Shown: one piece after another, positions 17,192 through 27,645 of the stretch
Numbering within the stretch: the stretch's first letter is position 1
Layout: each line of letters begins with the position of its first letter
Source: Bacteroidaceae bacterium
GTDB taxonomy: Bacteria > Bacteroidota > Bacteroidia > Bacteroidales > Bacteroidaceae
Direction: 5' to 3'
Length of the DNA stretch: 64,000 nucleotides
Assembly: GCA_016284045.1 (NCBI GenBank)
Contig: JAEEOB010000220.1
Location: 1-64,000, forward strand
Notes under the pieces: generated by a model
Told to the model about the DNA's origin: nothing
The model's input: only the letters and a program-made list of their open reading frames with translations
Databases searched by the model: none
Made by a program: the position numbers and the translations under genes

Positions 17192-19024
17192 TTAAATTGG
17201 TTTTGTGATTTCACTGAGCCAGTCGGCGGTCTCTGAGTCGAGATGTGGGGTGAGTGCGTCGCACACCATCTGCTGATAGGCGTTGAACCACTCGATTTCC
17301 TCCTGCTGCATCAGCTCTTTGAGAATCGGCGAGGTGAATATTGGACAGAGTGTGAGGTGCTCAAACTGATAATACGGTCCGAACGTGGTGCCTTCAGCAG
17401 GAGCGCCTGAACCTTCATCGTGGGGGAGCGGTGGTGTGTGGTGGTCGTAATTGCGTAGCCTGGCATTCACCACGAGCATCGTGTTCTCATGGCGCACGCC
17501 GTGGCTGCCGGCGATGTAAATGCCAGGCTCGTCGGTTATCGTCATGCCTGGAACAAGCGGGGTGGGCATGTAGTTCATCCGGAACTGATGAGGTCCCTCA
17601 TGCACGTTGAGGTAAGACCCCACACCATGACCCGTGCCGTGCAGGTAGTTTATGCCGTATTTCCACATAGGCTCGCGTGCCAGCGCATCAAGCTGGCTGC
17701 CGTAGGTGCCACGGGGAAATACTGCCCTTCCCAGATTGATGAAACCACGGAGCACGAGCGTGTAGTCGCGCTTCTCCTCAAATGTGAGCGGACCAAGCGG
17801 GATGGTGCGCGTGATGTCGGTGGTACCGTCGAGATACTGGCCTCCCGAGTCAATCAGCAGCAGGCCTTTGGCTTTGAGAGGAATGTTGCTTTCGGGTGTC
17901 GGCTCATAATGAACGATGGCGCCATGATAACCGTAGCCGGTGATGGTGTCGAAACTTTCGCCACGGTAGAGCGGCTGCTCTGCACGGAGTTCCAACAGCT
18001 TCTTTTCCACTGACAATTCGGTCTGTCCACCTTTCTCAACTGCCGGAACTACCCATTTCATCCATTTCACCATCGCGATACCGTCTTTCAGCATCGCTGA
18101 GTGATAACCACGTATCTCCGTATCGTTTTTCATGATTTTCATCGTCGTCACAGGACATTCCCCGTGCATCAGCACGCCTTGCTTCAGCGCGTTCTGGATA
18201 TTGACATTCGTCTTCTCCGGCTGAAGCATCAATGCGCCCTGATAGTTGTTGATGAACGGCACAATCTGCTCGTAGGCTTTAATTTCAACACCCTCGAAAT
18301 CAAGGTAACGAACCACTTCCTCCGACAGTTTCTGCGGGTTGACAAAGAGAATGGCACGGTCCTGAGAAATGAACAGATATGAAACGAACACAGGGTTGTA
18401 ATCCACGTCGGTGCCACGAAGGTTGAGCGTCCATGCCACCTCATCGAGCATGGAGATAACGACTGCGTCAGCACGTTTGGCTTTCACCGCCTCGCGTATC
18501 CGGCTAATCTTGCTCCGTGCTGTCTCGCCAGCATATTCCATCGGATGAATCTCCACAGGATTGTCGGGGATGGAGGGGCGGTTCTCCCATAGCTCATCGT
18601 AGGGGTCGCCAACGGGCATCACGCGGATGCCGAAGGGATTGAGTGCCTGATGAAGCTCGTTAATACCATCGACGGTGTAACACCAACCGTCAACTCCCAC
18701 TTTGTCATTGCAGTGAAGAACGGTCCTCAGCCAATCCTGGATAGTAGGCGTGTCTTCTAATCCACTTTTCATCAGCTGATACTCACTTCCTTTCAGCTGC
18801 TCCTCAGCCTGAAGGAAATAACGGTTGTCAGTCCAGAGAGCGGCTTTATCGAGCGTCACAACAGACGTGCCGGCAGACCCGGTGAAGCCGGAAATCCATT
18901 CTCTGCTCTGCCAGCGGCGAGGCACATATTCGCCACAGTGGGGGTCAGTGCTTGGGGTTATAAAGGCATTGAGCCCTTCCTTGCGCATCCATTCGCGCAG
19001 ACGTGCTATTCTTGAGTTAATCAT
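17192..19024 (-). CDS. Xaa-Pro aminopeptidase (M24B)
   Basis: SDPHCGEYVPRRWQSREWISGFTGSAGT; LLIDSGGQYLDGTTDITRTI; GTGHGVGSYLNVHEGP. Confidence 0.9.
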   Translation of the reverse strand: MINSRIARLREWMRKEGLNAFITPSTDPHCGEYVPRRWQSREWISGFTGSAGTSVVTLDKAALWTDNRYFLQAEEQLKGSEYQLMKSGLEDTPTIQDWLRTVLHCNDKVGVDGWCYTVDGINELHQALNPFGIRVMPVGDPYDELWENRPSIPDNPVEIHPMEYAGETARSKISRIREAVKAKRADAVVISMLDEVAWTLNLRGTDVDYNPVFVSYLFISQDRAILFVNPQKLSEEVVRYLDFEGVEIKAYEQIVPFINNYQGALMLQPEKTNVNIQNALKQGVLMHGECPVTTMKIMKNDTEIRGYHSAMLKDGIAMVKWMKWVVPAVEKGGQTELSVEKKLLELRAEQPLYRGESFDTITGYGYHGAIVHYEPTPESNIPLKAKGLLLIDSGGQYLDGTTDITRTIPLGPLTFEEKRDYTLVLRGFINLGRAVFPRGTYGSQLDALAREPMWKYGINYLHGTGHGVGSYLNVHEGPHQFRMNYMPTPLVPGMTITDEPGIYIAGSHGVRHENTMLVVNARLRNYDHHTPPLPHDEGSGAPAEGTTFGPYYQFEHLTLCPIFTSPILKELMQQEEIEWFNAYQQMVCDALTPHLDSETADWLSEITKPI

Positions 19025-19134
19025 TTTTTTAGTTTTTAGTTTATAGTTTGTAGTTTGTAGTTTATAGTTTATAGTTTATAGTTTTAGAGTTTAGAGCGGA
19101 TGGTTTTCCGGAATCTCCAAACCCCATCCGACAG

Positions 19135-19935
19135 CTAATACACTCCCAGACTATGTGCGAGGTTAAGGTAGTTGGTGGGGTAGTAATAGTCGTATTTTCC
19201 GTCGTTGTCGGTATCTTCCATCCATATCTCGATGAACTGCGGACTTGCCTTGGCTGATGATTTGATTTGCAGTCTTACAACGAAATCGTCGGCGGTGTAA
19301 CTGTATTTGGTCAAATGCATCTTTATCGTAAGTGGCTTTGAAGGCTGCCAGCCGTTCTGCTTAGTGGCGCCCTCAAAATAGGATAGTATTGAAGGCAACG
19401 ACTTATACTGAAAAAGCTGCGACCAGTCGGAAGGGTAGGCATCTACCACACCTGTGTGGATGTCATGACCCCGTTTGCCGATATAGTTGAGCATTGCCTT
19501 ACATTCCTCTTTGTCGTTGAAAGCTTGATTGAGCGCACAGACAAAGAGGGCTGGGCAGAGATAGGGGGTGTCGTGGATGTCATCGGTTCCTGCAGGAAGT
19601 TCCATGTTCTTGATATCGTCCAGCGTCTCGGGGATGTCGCTGAGTGTCACAATCACAGTTCCCAGGGCGGCTTTGTCGTAGCGGTAGTAGTCGCGTTCAC
19701 CGTCCCCCACATTCACGCTGTTGTCTGTGGTCAACCCCGAAATATCAATCGTCGCAGTGATTTTCTTTCGCTGTTGTGAACAATTCGTATCGTTGTCGTC
19801 AATGGTGCTTTCCTGATCTTGCAAGCTGGCGAAGCCGTTGTCCATTGTACTTTTTTTGTTTTGCTGCTCACACCCTGTCATCTGCAGCCATGCACCGAAT
19901 ATAAGTGTGAAAAGTGTTATTAGTTTAGTCCTCAT
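19135..19935 (-). CDS. Putative lipoprotein of unknown function
   Basis: LQMTGC lipobox-like signal. Confidence 0.55.
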   Translation of the reverse strand: MRTKLITLFTLIFGAWLQMTGCEQQNKKSTMDNGFASLQDQESTIDDNDTNCSQQRKKITATIDISGLTTDNSVNVGDGERDYYRYDKAALGTVIVTLSDIPETLDDIKNMELPAGTDDIHDTPYLCPALFVCALNQAFNDKEECKAMLNYIGKRGHDIHTGVVDAYPSDWSQLFQYKSLPSILSYFEGATKQNGWQPSKPLTIKMHLTKYSYTADDFVVRLQIKSSAKASPQFIEIWMEDTDNDGKYDYYYPTNYLNLAHSLGVY

Positions 19936-20141
19936 ATCGTTTAGTTTTAGTAATAGTGAAAAAATAAGTTAGGATAATTTATTTTAGATTTTTGAGCTTT
20001 TTTTTCAGTTGGACAGAGAGAGTGATGCGGGCATCATCTTAACTTCCTATCCCGCAGGGGTATAACTCCTATTCCCCAAGAATTAACTCCCAAATGAAAT
20101 TTTAACTCCCATTCAAAGAATTAACTCCCTCTTAAAAAAAA

Positions 20142-21452
20142 TCAAATCATGTTCCGCATCTTGATTTCGATATACTTGTTGAGCACATCAACCGTGAGAT
20201 GTTCTGGCTCGGTCAGCACCGAAAGGATGCCGTTTTGCTGCAGCAACCTCGCGATACTCTTGCGTTCGTGGGCATATTTCTCTGCAACCACATGACGGTA
20301 GTATTCCTCCACGGAGTCAGGTCTGCTTTTCATGTATTCGTTCTGCTCGTTGTCCTCGAAGAAGACGATGAGAAGGCGATGATGTCGGCTTATATGTTTC
20401 AGATAGGGTAATTGGCGTCTCACCGCTCCGATGCTGAAGAAGTTCGTGTAGAGGATGATTAGGCTGCGTTTCCTGATGTGTTTCAGGATATGGTTGCTGA
20501 GTGTCCGGAAGTCGCTCTCAAGGAAGTCGGTATGTATGCCGTAGAGTGCTTCGAGGATATGGGGCATCTGCATCTGATGGTGTGACGAGGCTAGAAAGGT
20601 GCCCGGGTTGTTGTTGAATGTGGCAAGCCCCACGTTGTCGTCTTTCTTCAAGGCGATATGCGACAAGACTAGGGAGGCATTGATGGAATGGTCAAGAAGT
20701 GTTATGCCTCTGAAAGTCTGCTGCATCACACGTCCTGTGTCGATAACGTTGTAGATATGCTGTGCACGCTCATCCTCATACACGTTCACCATCAGCTGAT
20801 GACGTCGTGCCGATGCTTTCCAGTTGATTTTGCGGTAGTCGTCGTCGGGCACATACTCTTTGATTTGAGCAAATTCTGTGGCGTTGCCAATCCGGCGGAT
20901 GCGCTTGTTGCCGGTGTCGGTGTTTGTGCGGAGTGTGCTCAGCTCATACCTGCTTAGCTGAAGATAAGAGGGATAGACTTTCACATCCTGTGGATTTCCG
21001 CACGTGAACCGGCGGCGGACGATGCCTAAGCGGGTGGAGACGAACACAAGGATATGTCCGAAACCATAAACGCCGCGCTCCTTCGGGCAGAGGCTGTAGA
21101 TTATGCTGACCGGCTCATCTGGCTTAAGACGTACCTGGCGGCTGAAATCGCGTATCTGAAAGATTAAGGGAATCTCGTCGATTACCTCGGCATCCACGGT
21201 GAAAGGATAATGCGACAGGATATGAAGATTCACTTCGTTATCATCGCCGTTCGACATACGTTCGCCCACAATCCGGCTGGCTTCAATGCTCCCTTTCCTT
21301 CTGTAAAGCCGGAGGGCGTCAACCACCGTCAACACCAGCAGCAGACCTGCCATGATGCATCCGGCAATGAACAGCCTCTGCCACATCGTACCGCAAGCGA
21401 TAACGAGTATGGACAGCGAGAGCAACAGAAAGAAACGTCTGGTCAGATACAT
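20142..21452 (-). CDS. DUF58 domain protein
   Basis: IKEYVPDDDYRKINWKASARRHQLMVNVYEDERAQ. Confidence 0.85.
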   Translation of the reverse strand: MYLTRRFFLLLSLSILVIACGTMWQRLFIAGCIMAGLLLVLTVVDALRLYRRKGSIEASRIVGERMSNGDDNEVNLHILSHYPFTVDAEVIDEIPLIFQIRDFSRQVRLKPDEPVSIIYSLCPKERGVYGFGHILVFVSTRLGIVRRRFTCGNPQDVKVYPSYLQLSRYELSTLRTNTDTGNKRIRRIGNATEFAQIKEYVPDDDYRKINWKASARRHQLMVNVYEDERAQHIYNVIDTGRVMQQTFRGITLLDHSINASLVLSHIALKKDDNVGLATFNNNPGTFLASSHHQMQMPHILEALYGIHTDFLESDFRTLSNHILKHIRKRSLIILYTNFFSIGAVRRQLPYLKHISRHHRLLIVFFEDNEQNEYMKSRPDSVEEYYRHVVAEKYAHERKSIARLLQQNGILSVLTEPEHLTVDVLNKYIEIKMRNMI

Positions 21453-21473
21453 GATAAAAAGAGGATTGGAAGG

Positions 21474-22433
21474 TTATTTCGGAACTTCTATCTGACTGAT
21501 GATTTCCTTGATTACTTTCTCAACTGTTAAGCCCTCAAGGTCTGCGTCCGTGTTGAGCATCAGACGGTGACGAAGCACAGGGAATGCCAGCAGTTGGATG
21601 TCGTCGGGAGTGACGAAGTCGCGGCCCTGAAGCAAGGCAAGACCTTTGGCGGTTTGCATCAATGAGACAGATGCACGTGGAGAGGCACCGAGGAACAGGT
21701 AACGGTTGGTACGGGTGGCTTGCACAATCTGCACGATATAGTTCATCAACGAAGGGTCGATAATCACCTGTGAGGTCAGCTTGCGCATCTGAAGCAGATC
21801 TTCAACGGTCAGTACGGCATGCAGATCGTCAAGACGGGTGAAACCGCTGTTGCCGTGATGACGGGTCAGCACCTCCAGCTCTTCTTGGGGAGAGGGGTAG
21901 CCCACGTTGATTTTCATCACGAAGCGGTCGAGCTGGGCTTCCGGCAGCTTGTACGTGCCTTCCTGCTCCACAGGGTTCTGGGTGGCGATGATTGTGAACA
22001 CTGGGTTCATGGGATAAGTGACGGAATCGACTGTCACCTGACGCTCCTGCATCACCTCAAATAGGGCGGCCTGAGTCTTGGCGGGAGCACGGTTAATCTC
22101 ATCCACAAGCACGATGTCGGCGAACACCGGACCGCGGTGGAAGTCGAAATCACCGCTTTTCATGTTGAACACAGTTGTACCAAGCACATCGCTAGGCATC
22201 AGGTCGGGGGTGAACTGAATCCTGCCGAACTGCGTGTCGATGAGCTTGCTGATGGTGCGAGCCATCAGCGTCTTTGCCACTCCGGGCACGCCCTCAAGCA
22301 GTATGTGGCCGTTTGCGAGTATCGAGGACAGAATCAAATCCACGGTGAAATGCTGGCCTACAACAACTTTTGATATACATTCTTTTATTTCACGGGCTTT
22401 TTCTGCAAACCCGCCGATGTCTGGTCTTTCCAT
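21474..22433 (-). CDS. MoxR family AAA+ ATPase
   Basis: GHILLEGVPGVAKTLMARTIS; FADIVLVDEINRAPAKTQAALFEVMQE. Confidence 0.93.
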   Translation of the reverse strand: MERPDIGGFAEKAREIKECISKVVVGQHFTVDLILSSILANGHILLEGVPGVAKTLMARTISKLIDTQFGRIQFTPDLMPSDVLGTTVFNMKSGDFDFHRGPVFADIVLVDEINRAPAKTQAALFEVMQERQVTVDSVTYPMNPVFTIIATQNPVEQEGTYKLPEAQLDRFVMKINVGYPSPQEELEVLTRHHGNSGFTRLDDLHAVLTVEDLLQMRKLTSQVIIDPSLMNYIVQIVQATRTNRYLFLGASPRASVSLMQTAKGLALLQGRDFVTPDDIQLLAFPVLRHRLMLNTDADLEGLTVEKVIKEIISQIEVPK

Positions 22434-22469
22434 TTTTTTATGCGGTTATGTGGTTTGTTTTGTTTATGT

Positions 22470-22514
22470 CTAGAAAAACTAGTTAACCTAGTATAACTAG
22501 AGAGCCTAGAAAAA
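22470..22514. repeat. Five CTAG tetranucleotides at exact 9-bp period
   Basis: CTAG at 22470, 22479, 22488, 22497, 22506. Confidence 0.85.
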
Positions 22515-22522
22515 AACTGATT

Positions 22523-23932
22523 TCACAAACGATGGTCTATTTTGTTCAGCTTGTCTATCAGATCCATCATCACTTCTTTGGAGGTGGGAGATTTTTTGAC
22601 CGACACTTGCTGTTCGATTATCTGTTCGTTCCAGTTCTTAGAACGTTCGTCCTGAAGGATGCGGGCTCTTATCTCTTCTTTTTCTGTCTGTTGCCGACGG
22701 AAATAGGCTCTTAGCTGTTGAAGGGTTTGACGAACCTCTTGAGAATCCATCCCCGTGAAGGCGGAAATTCTTTCAACTGCCATCTCACTTTTCTCTGAAT
22801 CTGTGATGTCCACGCCAGTTTTCTTTTGCACTTTGTCAGAGACCAGCCTGTATTTCAACAGAATGATATGGTCGGTGGCGCGATTGCGTTTGTGCATACT
22901 GCCTATCTGCTTGATGAACCCGAGCTGTCCGTTCGTACGTGCTTTGATGACGGGAACCACACGCTGCTTACGCTTGGCACTGAAGAAACAGAAGATGATG
23001 AATCCCAGCAGGGTCAGGTTGAACGCAGTCTTCAGTGCGGTGTCGTCAAGTATGTGGCCAATAAGGGATTTGTTATTTTGATTCGGAGGTCTTGAACCTG
23101 AACCGGTTCCGTCGAAGTCGTGCGTGGTGTCTAAATGTGTCCTGACGATGGGGTTCTTACCTCCCTGCGACACAATACGCATGATGAGATTATAGTTGTC
23201 GCGCTCAAGGATGCCGTAGTTGGTGAACAGCAATGGCATTGAGCATACCACCACACGCCCTTTGCCGTATCGGGCTACCTTCACCATCGGATAATTTACT
23301 TTCCCGCCCTGAACCACCTTGTCGGTCCATTTCAGTTGATAATCCTTGGACGTTATCTCTTTTGGGTTTATGGTGTCAGAATCAAAATACTCATATTCCT
23401 CATCTATATCGACAGAAATGTCATTGGTGATGATACAGTACTGTCCTACAGGGCTTGAAACCATATAGTTGCGTGCGGGATACATCTCGTCTTTTGGATA
23501 TCTGACATAAAAATAATGGTCTTTGGTGGGGCGGTTGTCGTAGGAATAATAGGTGGCTATATACATGTTCCATCCGACAGCCATCTCATGTGATAAATTA
23601 TTCGCACAGACGATGAGGCTGCCTCCGTCTTTCACGAATTTCATCGTTTTATCCATGTTCAGCTCCACATAATTTCTTGTCAGCAGGATGGTGTGGTGCT
23701 GATATCCGATCATGCCAGTGAGGGAGTCAGCGGGGATGTCTGTCACCTCATATCCAGGCTTGTAGGAGGCGTGCATTACCGAGTCAAATGCCATCGATCC
23801 GTATGGCTGACGGTCATCGGGCAGGAAGGTTGGTTCCCAAGAGAAATTATTTCCTTTCTGAAGGGCAAGAACGGCGACAATCACTATCAGCGTGAAGCCG
23901 AGCAGCACGATAAGGAAATTACGCATGCTCAT
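22523..23932 (-). CDS. DUF4350-like membrane protein
   Basis: Single N-terminal and central TM; position in MoxR cluster; GGSLIVCANN and GKGRVVVCSMPLLFTN. Confidence 0.7.
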   Translation of the reverse strand: MSMRNFLIVLLGFTLIVIVAVLALQKGNNFSWEPTFLPDDRQPYGSMAFDSVMHASYKPGYEVTDIPADSLTGMIGYQHHTILLTRNYVELNMDKTMKFVKDGGSLIVCANNLSHEMAVGWNMYIATYYSYDNRPTKDHYFYVRYPKDEMYPARNYMVSSPVGQYCIITNDISVDIDEEYEYFDSDTINPKEITSKDYQLKWTDKVVQGGKVNYPMVKVARYGKGRVVVCSMPLLFTNYGILERDNYNLIMRIVSQGGKNPIVRTHLDTTHDFDGTGSGSRPPNQNNKSLIGHILDDTALKTAFNLTLLGFIIFCFFSAKRKQRVVPVIKARTNGQLGFIKQIGSMHKRNRATDHIILLKYRLVSDKVQKKTGVDITDSEKSEMAVERISAFTGMDSQEVRQTLQQLRAYFRRQQTEKEEIRARILQDERSKNWNEQIIEQQVSVKKSPTSKEVMMDLIDKLNKIDHRL

Positions 23933-24651
23933 CGCGCACCTCCTTTCTCATTTGAAGGGAATGTGTTTCCGTCACCAACGGCAAAGGAGATTGACGGTGT
24001 GCCGGAAATGCTTTCCTGAACTTCTGATGAATTAAGCTCGGCAACCTGCTCTGCTAAAGACTCCGCCTCCGCATAGTCATCGCTGCTGACCTCGTAGAGA
24101 CCATACCGCACGCGCATAAAAAGGTTTGTCAGCTGACTGAATGGCAGGATGCGTGCCTCCAACGAATAATCTACTGGTGTCTTCTCTGCGTTCCAGGTGA
24201 GTTTTCCGCTGTCGCACAGATGTTTGAGTGATTTTAAGTACACCAGACGAACACATGCCTTCCAGTCTCTGGCAAGGCAGGCGGCTTCCAGCTCGTCTGG
24301 CAAGTCGTGACCATCTATAGCAAGTTCATTCTCAGGCTCCATCTCGTCTTTCTCTTCCTCTTCCTTTTTCCTCTTCTTCTCAAACACACCCTTTTTATAT
24401 AGGATGTAGAACACAACAGCAGCAATTGTGAGCAGGAGGAGGACGACGATAATCCATGCCAGTGAAGAGGGGATGCCGCCGGAAACATCGGGCAGGTTCA
24501 AGGGATCCCATTCGGAGTAGTCCACGTCACCGTTACCAGAGCGGACAACAGCCGGGGAGGCTTTCTGACTGTAGTAGTCGAAGTCGCCCGACGACCGGAA
24601 GTTTTCTATCACCTTCCGGCTGCATCTGATGGTGTCGGATATTGTGCTCAT
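23929..24651 (-). CDS. DUF4129-like membrane protein
   Basis: TM then C-terminal VRLVYLKSLKHLCDSGKLTWNAEKTPVDYSLEA...YGLYEVSSDDYAEAESL. Confidence 0.65.
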   Translation of the reverse strand: MSTISDTIRCSRKVIENFRSSGDFDYYSQKASPAVVRSGNGDVDYSEWDPLNLPDVSGGIPSSLAWIIVVLLLLTIAAVVFYILYKKGVFEKKRKKEEEEKDEMEPENELAIDGHDLPDELEAACLARDWKACVRLVYLKSLKHLCDSGKLTWNAEKTPVDYSLEARILPFSQLTNLFMRVRYGLYEVSSDDYAEAESLAEQVAELNSSEVQESISGTPSISFAVGDGNTFPSNEKGGAR

Positions 24652-25556
24652 TCGTCTTTCAGGGATTCAAAGGTTTTGACTTTTTCCTTCAGGGAGATCA
24701 GGTGCGTACGGTCTTCAAGCGAACCGTATTGGAACGCAATACCGACACCCAACGCCGACAGACCCAAGGCGATGCTGCCAGTCAGGGCGAACAGCAGAAA
24801 CAGCAGAATAATCCAGTAAACGATATATGCAAAGAGATTATTTCCAGGGTCGGATCCGATTAACTGAATCTTGAAGTCTGTGATAAAGGCAATCAGGCCG
24901 ATTTCCCAAAGGAATACCAGCATGGCGAGCAACACAAGATAAATGGTGAGCGGCAACGTGTTCCAGAAACGTCCGATTCCGTAGCTTATAGAGCGGTTCA
25001 TACTCTCAGAATAGGTTTCCTTGCCGAGAATAAAACTGGGTGGTGCCATCTCGAAAATCACAAAAACAATTATGGATACTACGATGGCGAAAAACGTGCC
25101 AAATGTTCCACTGTTGCTGAATCCATAATAAGCAAGCACGAGTATGAGCATCATCGGTAAGGAAACGAGAAACCACTTTACTAGATTGAGAAAGTAGGTC
25201 ATACGGATGTCCTTGAATTTCAAGTTCGTCAGTCTTTCATTGCGGTCATAGTGCGTTTGGACAAGGGTGAGCGACATAGGTAGCACCACCATGAATCCAA
25301 GATAGAGGAATAACAGGAAGAAATTATCGTAGGTGTCGTTTTCCATGTGTATGAATCCAAGCCAGGAGAGACTGGTGTCGGCAACGTTATCTTCGATTTC
25401 ATTCGCTAATGTCAAGATAGCGAACATGATACACAAAGGTGAGGCAGCAATCATGATGTTGCGGAAGAACGGCTTGAAATTCTCCCGGATAAACTCAAAA
25501 GTGATGTTCACCTTCTCGCTGGCGCTGCGGCGGATATAGAGAGGCTCCTTAAACAT
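24648..25556 (-). CDS. Multi-pass membrane protein of the MoxR cluster
   Basis: Several hydrophobic segments; overlaps neighbours. Confidence 0.65.
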   Translation of the reverse strand: MFKEPLYIRRSASEKVNITFEFIRENFKPFFRNIMIAASPLCIMFAILTLANEIEDNVADTSLSWLGFIHMENDTYDNFFLLFLYLGFMVVLPMSLTLVQTHYDRNERLTNLKFKDIRMTYFLNLVKWFLVSLPMMLILVLAYYGFSNSGTFGTFFAIVVSIIVFVIFEMAPPSFILGKETYSESMNRSISYGIGRFWNTLPLTIYLVLLAMLVFLWEIGLIAFITDFKIQLIGSDPGNNLFAYIVYWIILLFLLFALTGSIALGLSALGVGIAFQYGSLEDRTHLISLKEKVKTFESLKDE

Positions 25557-26511
25557 GACGGTTCTCCTTGCGGAATTTGCGGGGATAAATCACGAAATAG
25601 AGAATGACAAAGCTGAATTCTAAGAATATGGTGGTGGTGCGGAGTGTGGTCGGCAGTTCTGTGTGACGGGTGATGAATGACTCGATGAAGCCGGCGAGAA
25701 TTGTGATGGGAACCACGCCAAGCATGATTTTCAGGCCTTGCTTCGCAGAACGTTTAAATGCCTCCAGACGGGAATAGGTCTTGGGAAACAGCCAACCGTG
25801 GCCTAGTGTGATGCCGGCTGCACCAGAGATGATGCAAGCTGGTATCTCCAAGGCTCCATGCTGCCAGATGGCGAGCACCGATTCCCAGCCCACTCCATAT
25901 TGGAAAAAGAAGGTCTGGAAGCTTCCCAACATGATGCCGTTGAAAAACAGGATGATGATGGTGCCGAGACTCGTGAAGATTCCTGCCACAAATGTCTTGA
26001 AATCCACCATCAGGTTGTTGAACGTGATTTGAAGAAACGACGACACCTCTGGGCTGGAGCTATAGACATGGGTTGGCTTCCCCTCACGGATGTTTTCTAT
26101 CGTCATTTCGACATAGCTGTCGCCTATGACATCACGTGCATAATCACGGTCCTGAAGCTGCGAGAACACACCAATCAGTGTGAACAGCATAAAAACCACA
26201 AAAGAGAAAAGCAACGACTTGCGGCATTCATACATCACACGAGGCAAATCCTCAGTCCAAACCTTCCACACCCGGTTCCAACGCATCGGCTCTTTACGGT
26301 AGATTTTATTGTGCAGCTGGAAAGCCAGCTCATTGAGCTTCTTTGTTGTGATGGAGTCGGGATAATGAGTTTGGGCAAACGACAAATCGGATGTCAGATC
26401 AAGATAGGCTTCGGCGATATCGTCATCTCTGGATAACACATTGTTACTCACAAACATGCTTATACGATGCCATTTTGCCGTGTTAAGCCTCACAAAGTCT
26501 TTCTCTTTCAT
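25549..26511 (-). CDS. SpoIIM-like (stage II sporulation protein M family) membrane protein
   Basis: ALEIPACIISGAAGITLGHGWLFP; NGIMLGSFQTFFFQYG. Confidence 0.75.
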   Translation of the reverse strand: MKEKDFVRLNTAKWHRISMFVSNNVLSRDDDIAEAYLDLTSDLSFAQTHYPDSITTKKLNELAFQLHNKIYRKEPMRWNRVWKVWTEDLPRVMYECRKSLLFSFVVFMLFTLIGVFSQLQDRDYARDVIGDSYVEMTIENIREGKPTHVYSSSPEVSSFLQITFNNLMVDFKTFVAGIFTSLGTIIILFFNGIMLGSFQTFFFQYGVGWESVLAIWQHGALEIPACIISGAAGITLGHGWLFPKTYSRLEAFKRSAKQGLKIMLGVVPITILAGFIESFITRHTELPTTLRTTTIFLEFSFVILYFVIYPRKFRKENRHV

Positions 26512-26637
26512 ATCCCGATTTTTAAATGGGAGTTAATTGTTAAAATGAGAGTTAACGAGTCTTTGGCTCGTGCACGAAAGCTCTGCAAAAGCCTAGCTAA
26601 CAGAATCTAATCTTCTCGCCTTCTCGTCTTCTTTTCT

Positions 26638-27492
26638 TTATTTCCTCAAATACTTCTTGTTGTCCTGAATGATGATGCCTTTTGTCGTCTCATCGGCTGG
26701 AAGACCGCTGAGGGTATAAGATCTGCCGTTGATCTCCTTTCTGTCCTCGATGACGGTTTTCACACCAGAGGCTTTCTTCTCGGCAAATTCCTTGCGGGCT
26801 GCTGCCATCTGCTCAAGGAAACGATCGCTTGTGTGAAGTTTGGCGTATGCTACAGAGGCTGCAAGACGGGCGGCATCAACATCGCTCTGCCAGTGGTAGC
26901 CGGCAATCACGCGGCTCTCACCGTACATATAACCACGAGCCATTAGTGTGTCGGCGGCTTCAGGGTTGATTTCCATCAGCAGCAGGGCGGCACTCCAGCC
27001 AAGGATTGTGTGTCCGGAAGGATAGGAACCGTTTGTTCTGTGTGACTCTTCCTGCTCAGGAACGAGTGTTGGCTCGTTGAAACGGGCGTATGGGCGCTTG
27101 CGCATATAATGTTCCTTCGGCAGGGTGCAGATGCTGTCGCAGGTGGCTGTACCCAATTTCAGCACCTCGTAGATTTTCGGTGTCTCAGTTTCAGATATTT
27201 CCATGCCGAAAGGCTCTGAGAACTCCTGGATGATGGTTTTTAGTCCATATACAGCATCGCGCTCAGCGATTTTGGCGCGGTCTGGATTAACAACACGCTG
27301 CTCTTTTCCCCACATATACTGCATGATGTCATTCACGAAACGAGTAGAGGTGGTGTCAGGAGGAGCTGGAAGGAATTTCACCATGTCAGGCATTTCCTTT
27401 GTTGTGAAATAAGCATCTACTTTCTCGTCTTCCTGTGCGAACACAGACATACTGGCCATTATTGCGAAGGCCAAAAGGTGAAATTTTTTCAT
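26638..27492 (-). CDS. Secreted PAP2-family (class A-like) acid phosphatase
   Basis: KRPYARFNEP, SYPSGHTILGWSAALLL, SRVIAGYHWQSDVDAARL; start trimmed from 27534. Confidence 0.88.
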   Translation of the reverse strand: MKKFHLLAFAIMASMSVFAQEDEKVDAYFTTKEMPDMVKFLPAPPDTTSTRFVNDIMQYMWGKEQRVVNPDRAKIAERDAVYGLKTIIQEFSEPFGMEISETETPKIYEVLKLGTATCDSICTLPKEHYMRKRPYARFNEPTLVPEQEESHRTNGSYPSGHTILGWSAALLLMEINPEAADTLMARGYMYGESRVIAGYHWQSDVDAARLAASVAYAKLHTSDRFLEQMAAARKEFAEKKASGVKTVIEDRKEINGRSYTLSGLPADETTKGIIIQDNKKYLRK

Positions 27493-27645
27493 AATTTCTA
27501 TCGCTTTGTTTGAAATGATTGTTTTAAACTGCAAATTTACGCTTTTTCTGTCACATATTCTCTAATTAAAATAAATATATGATAAATTAGTGGCTAAAAT
27601 TATGTAAATCGTACTTTTCGCTTTTCACTATTCACTTTTTACAAT

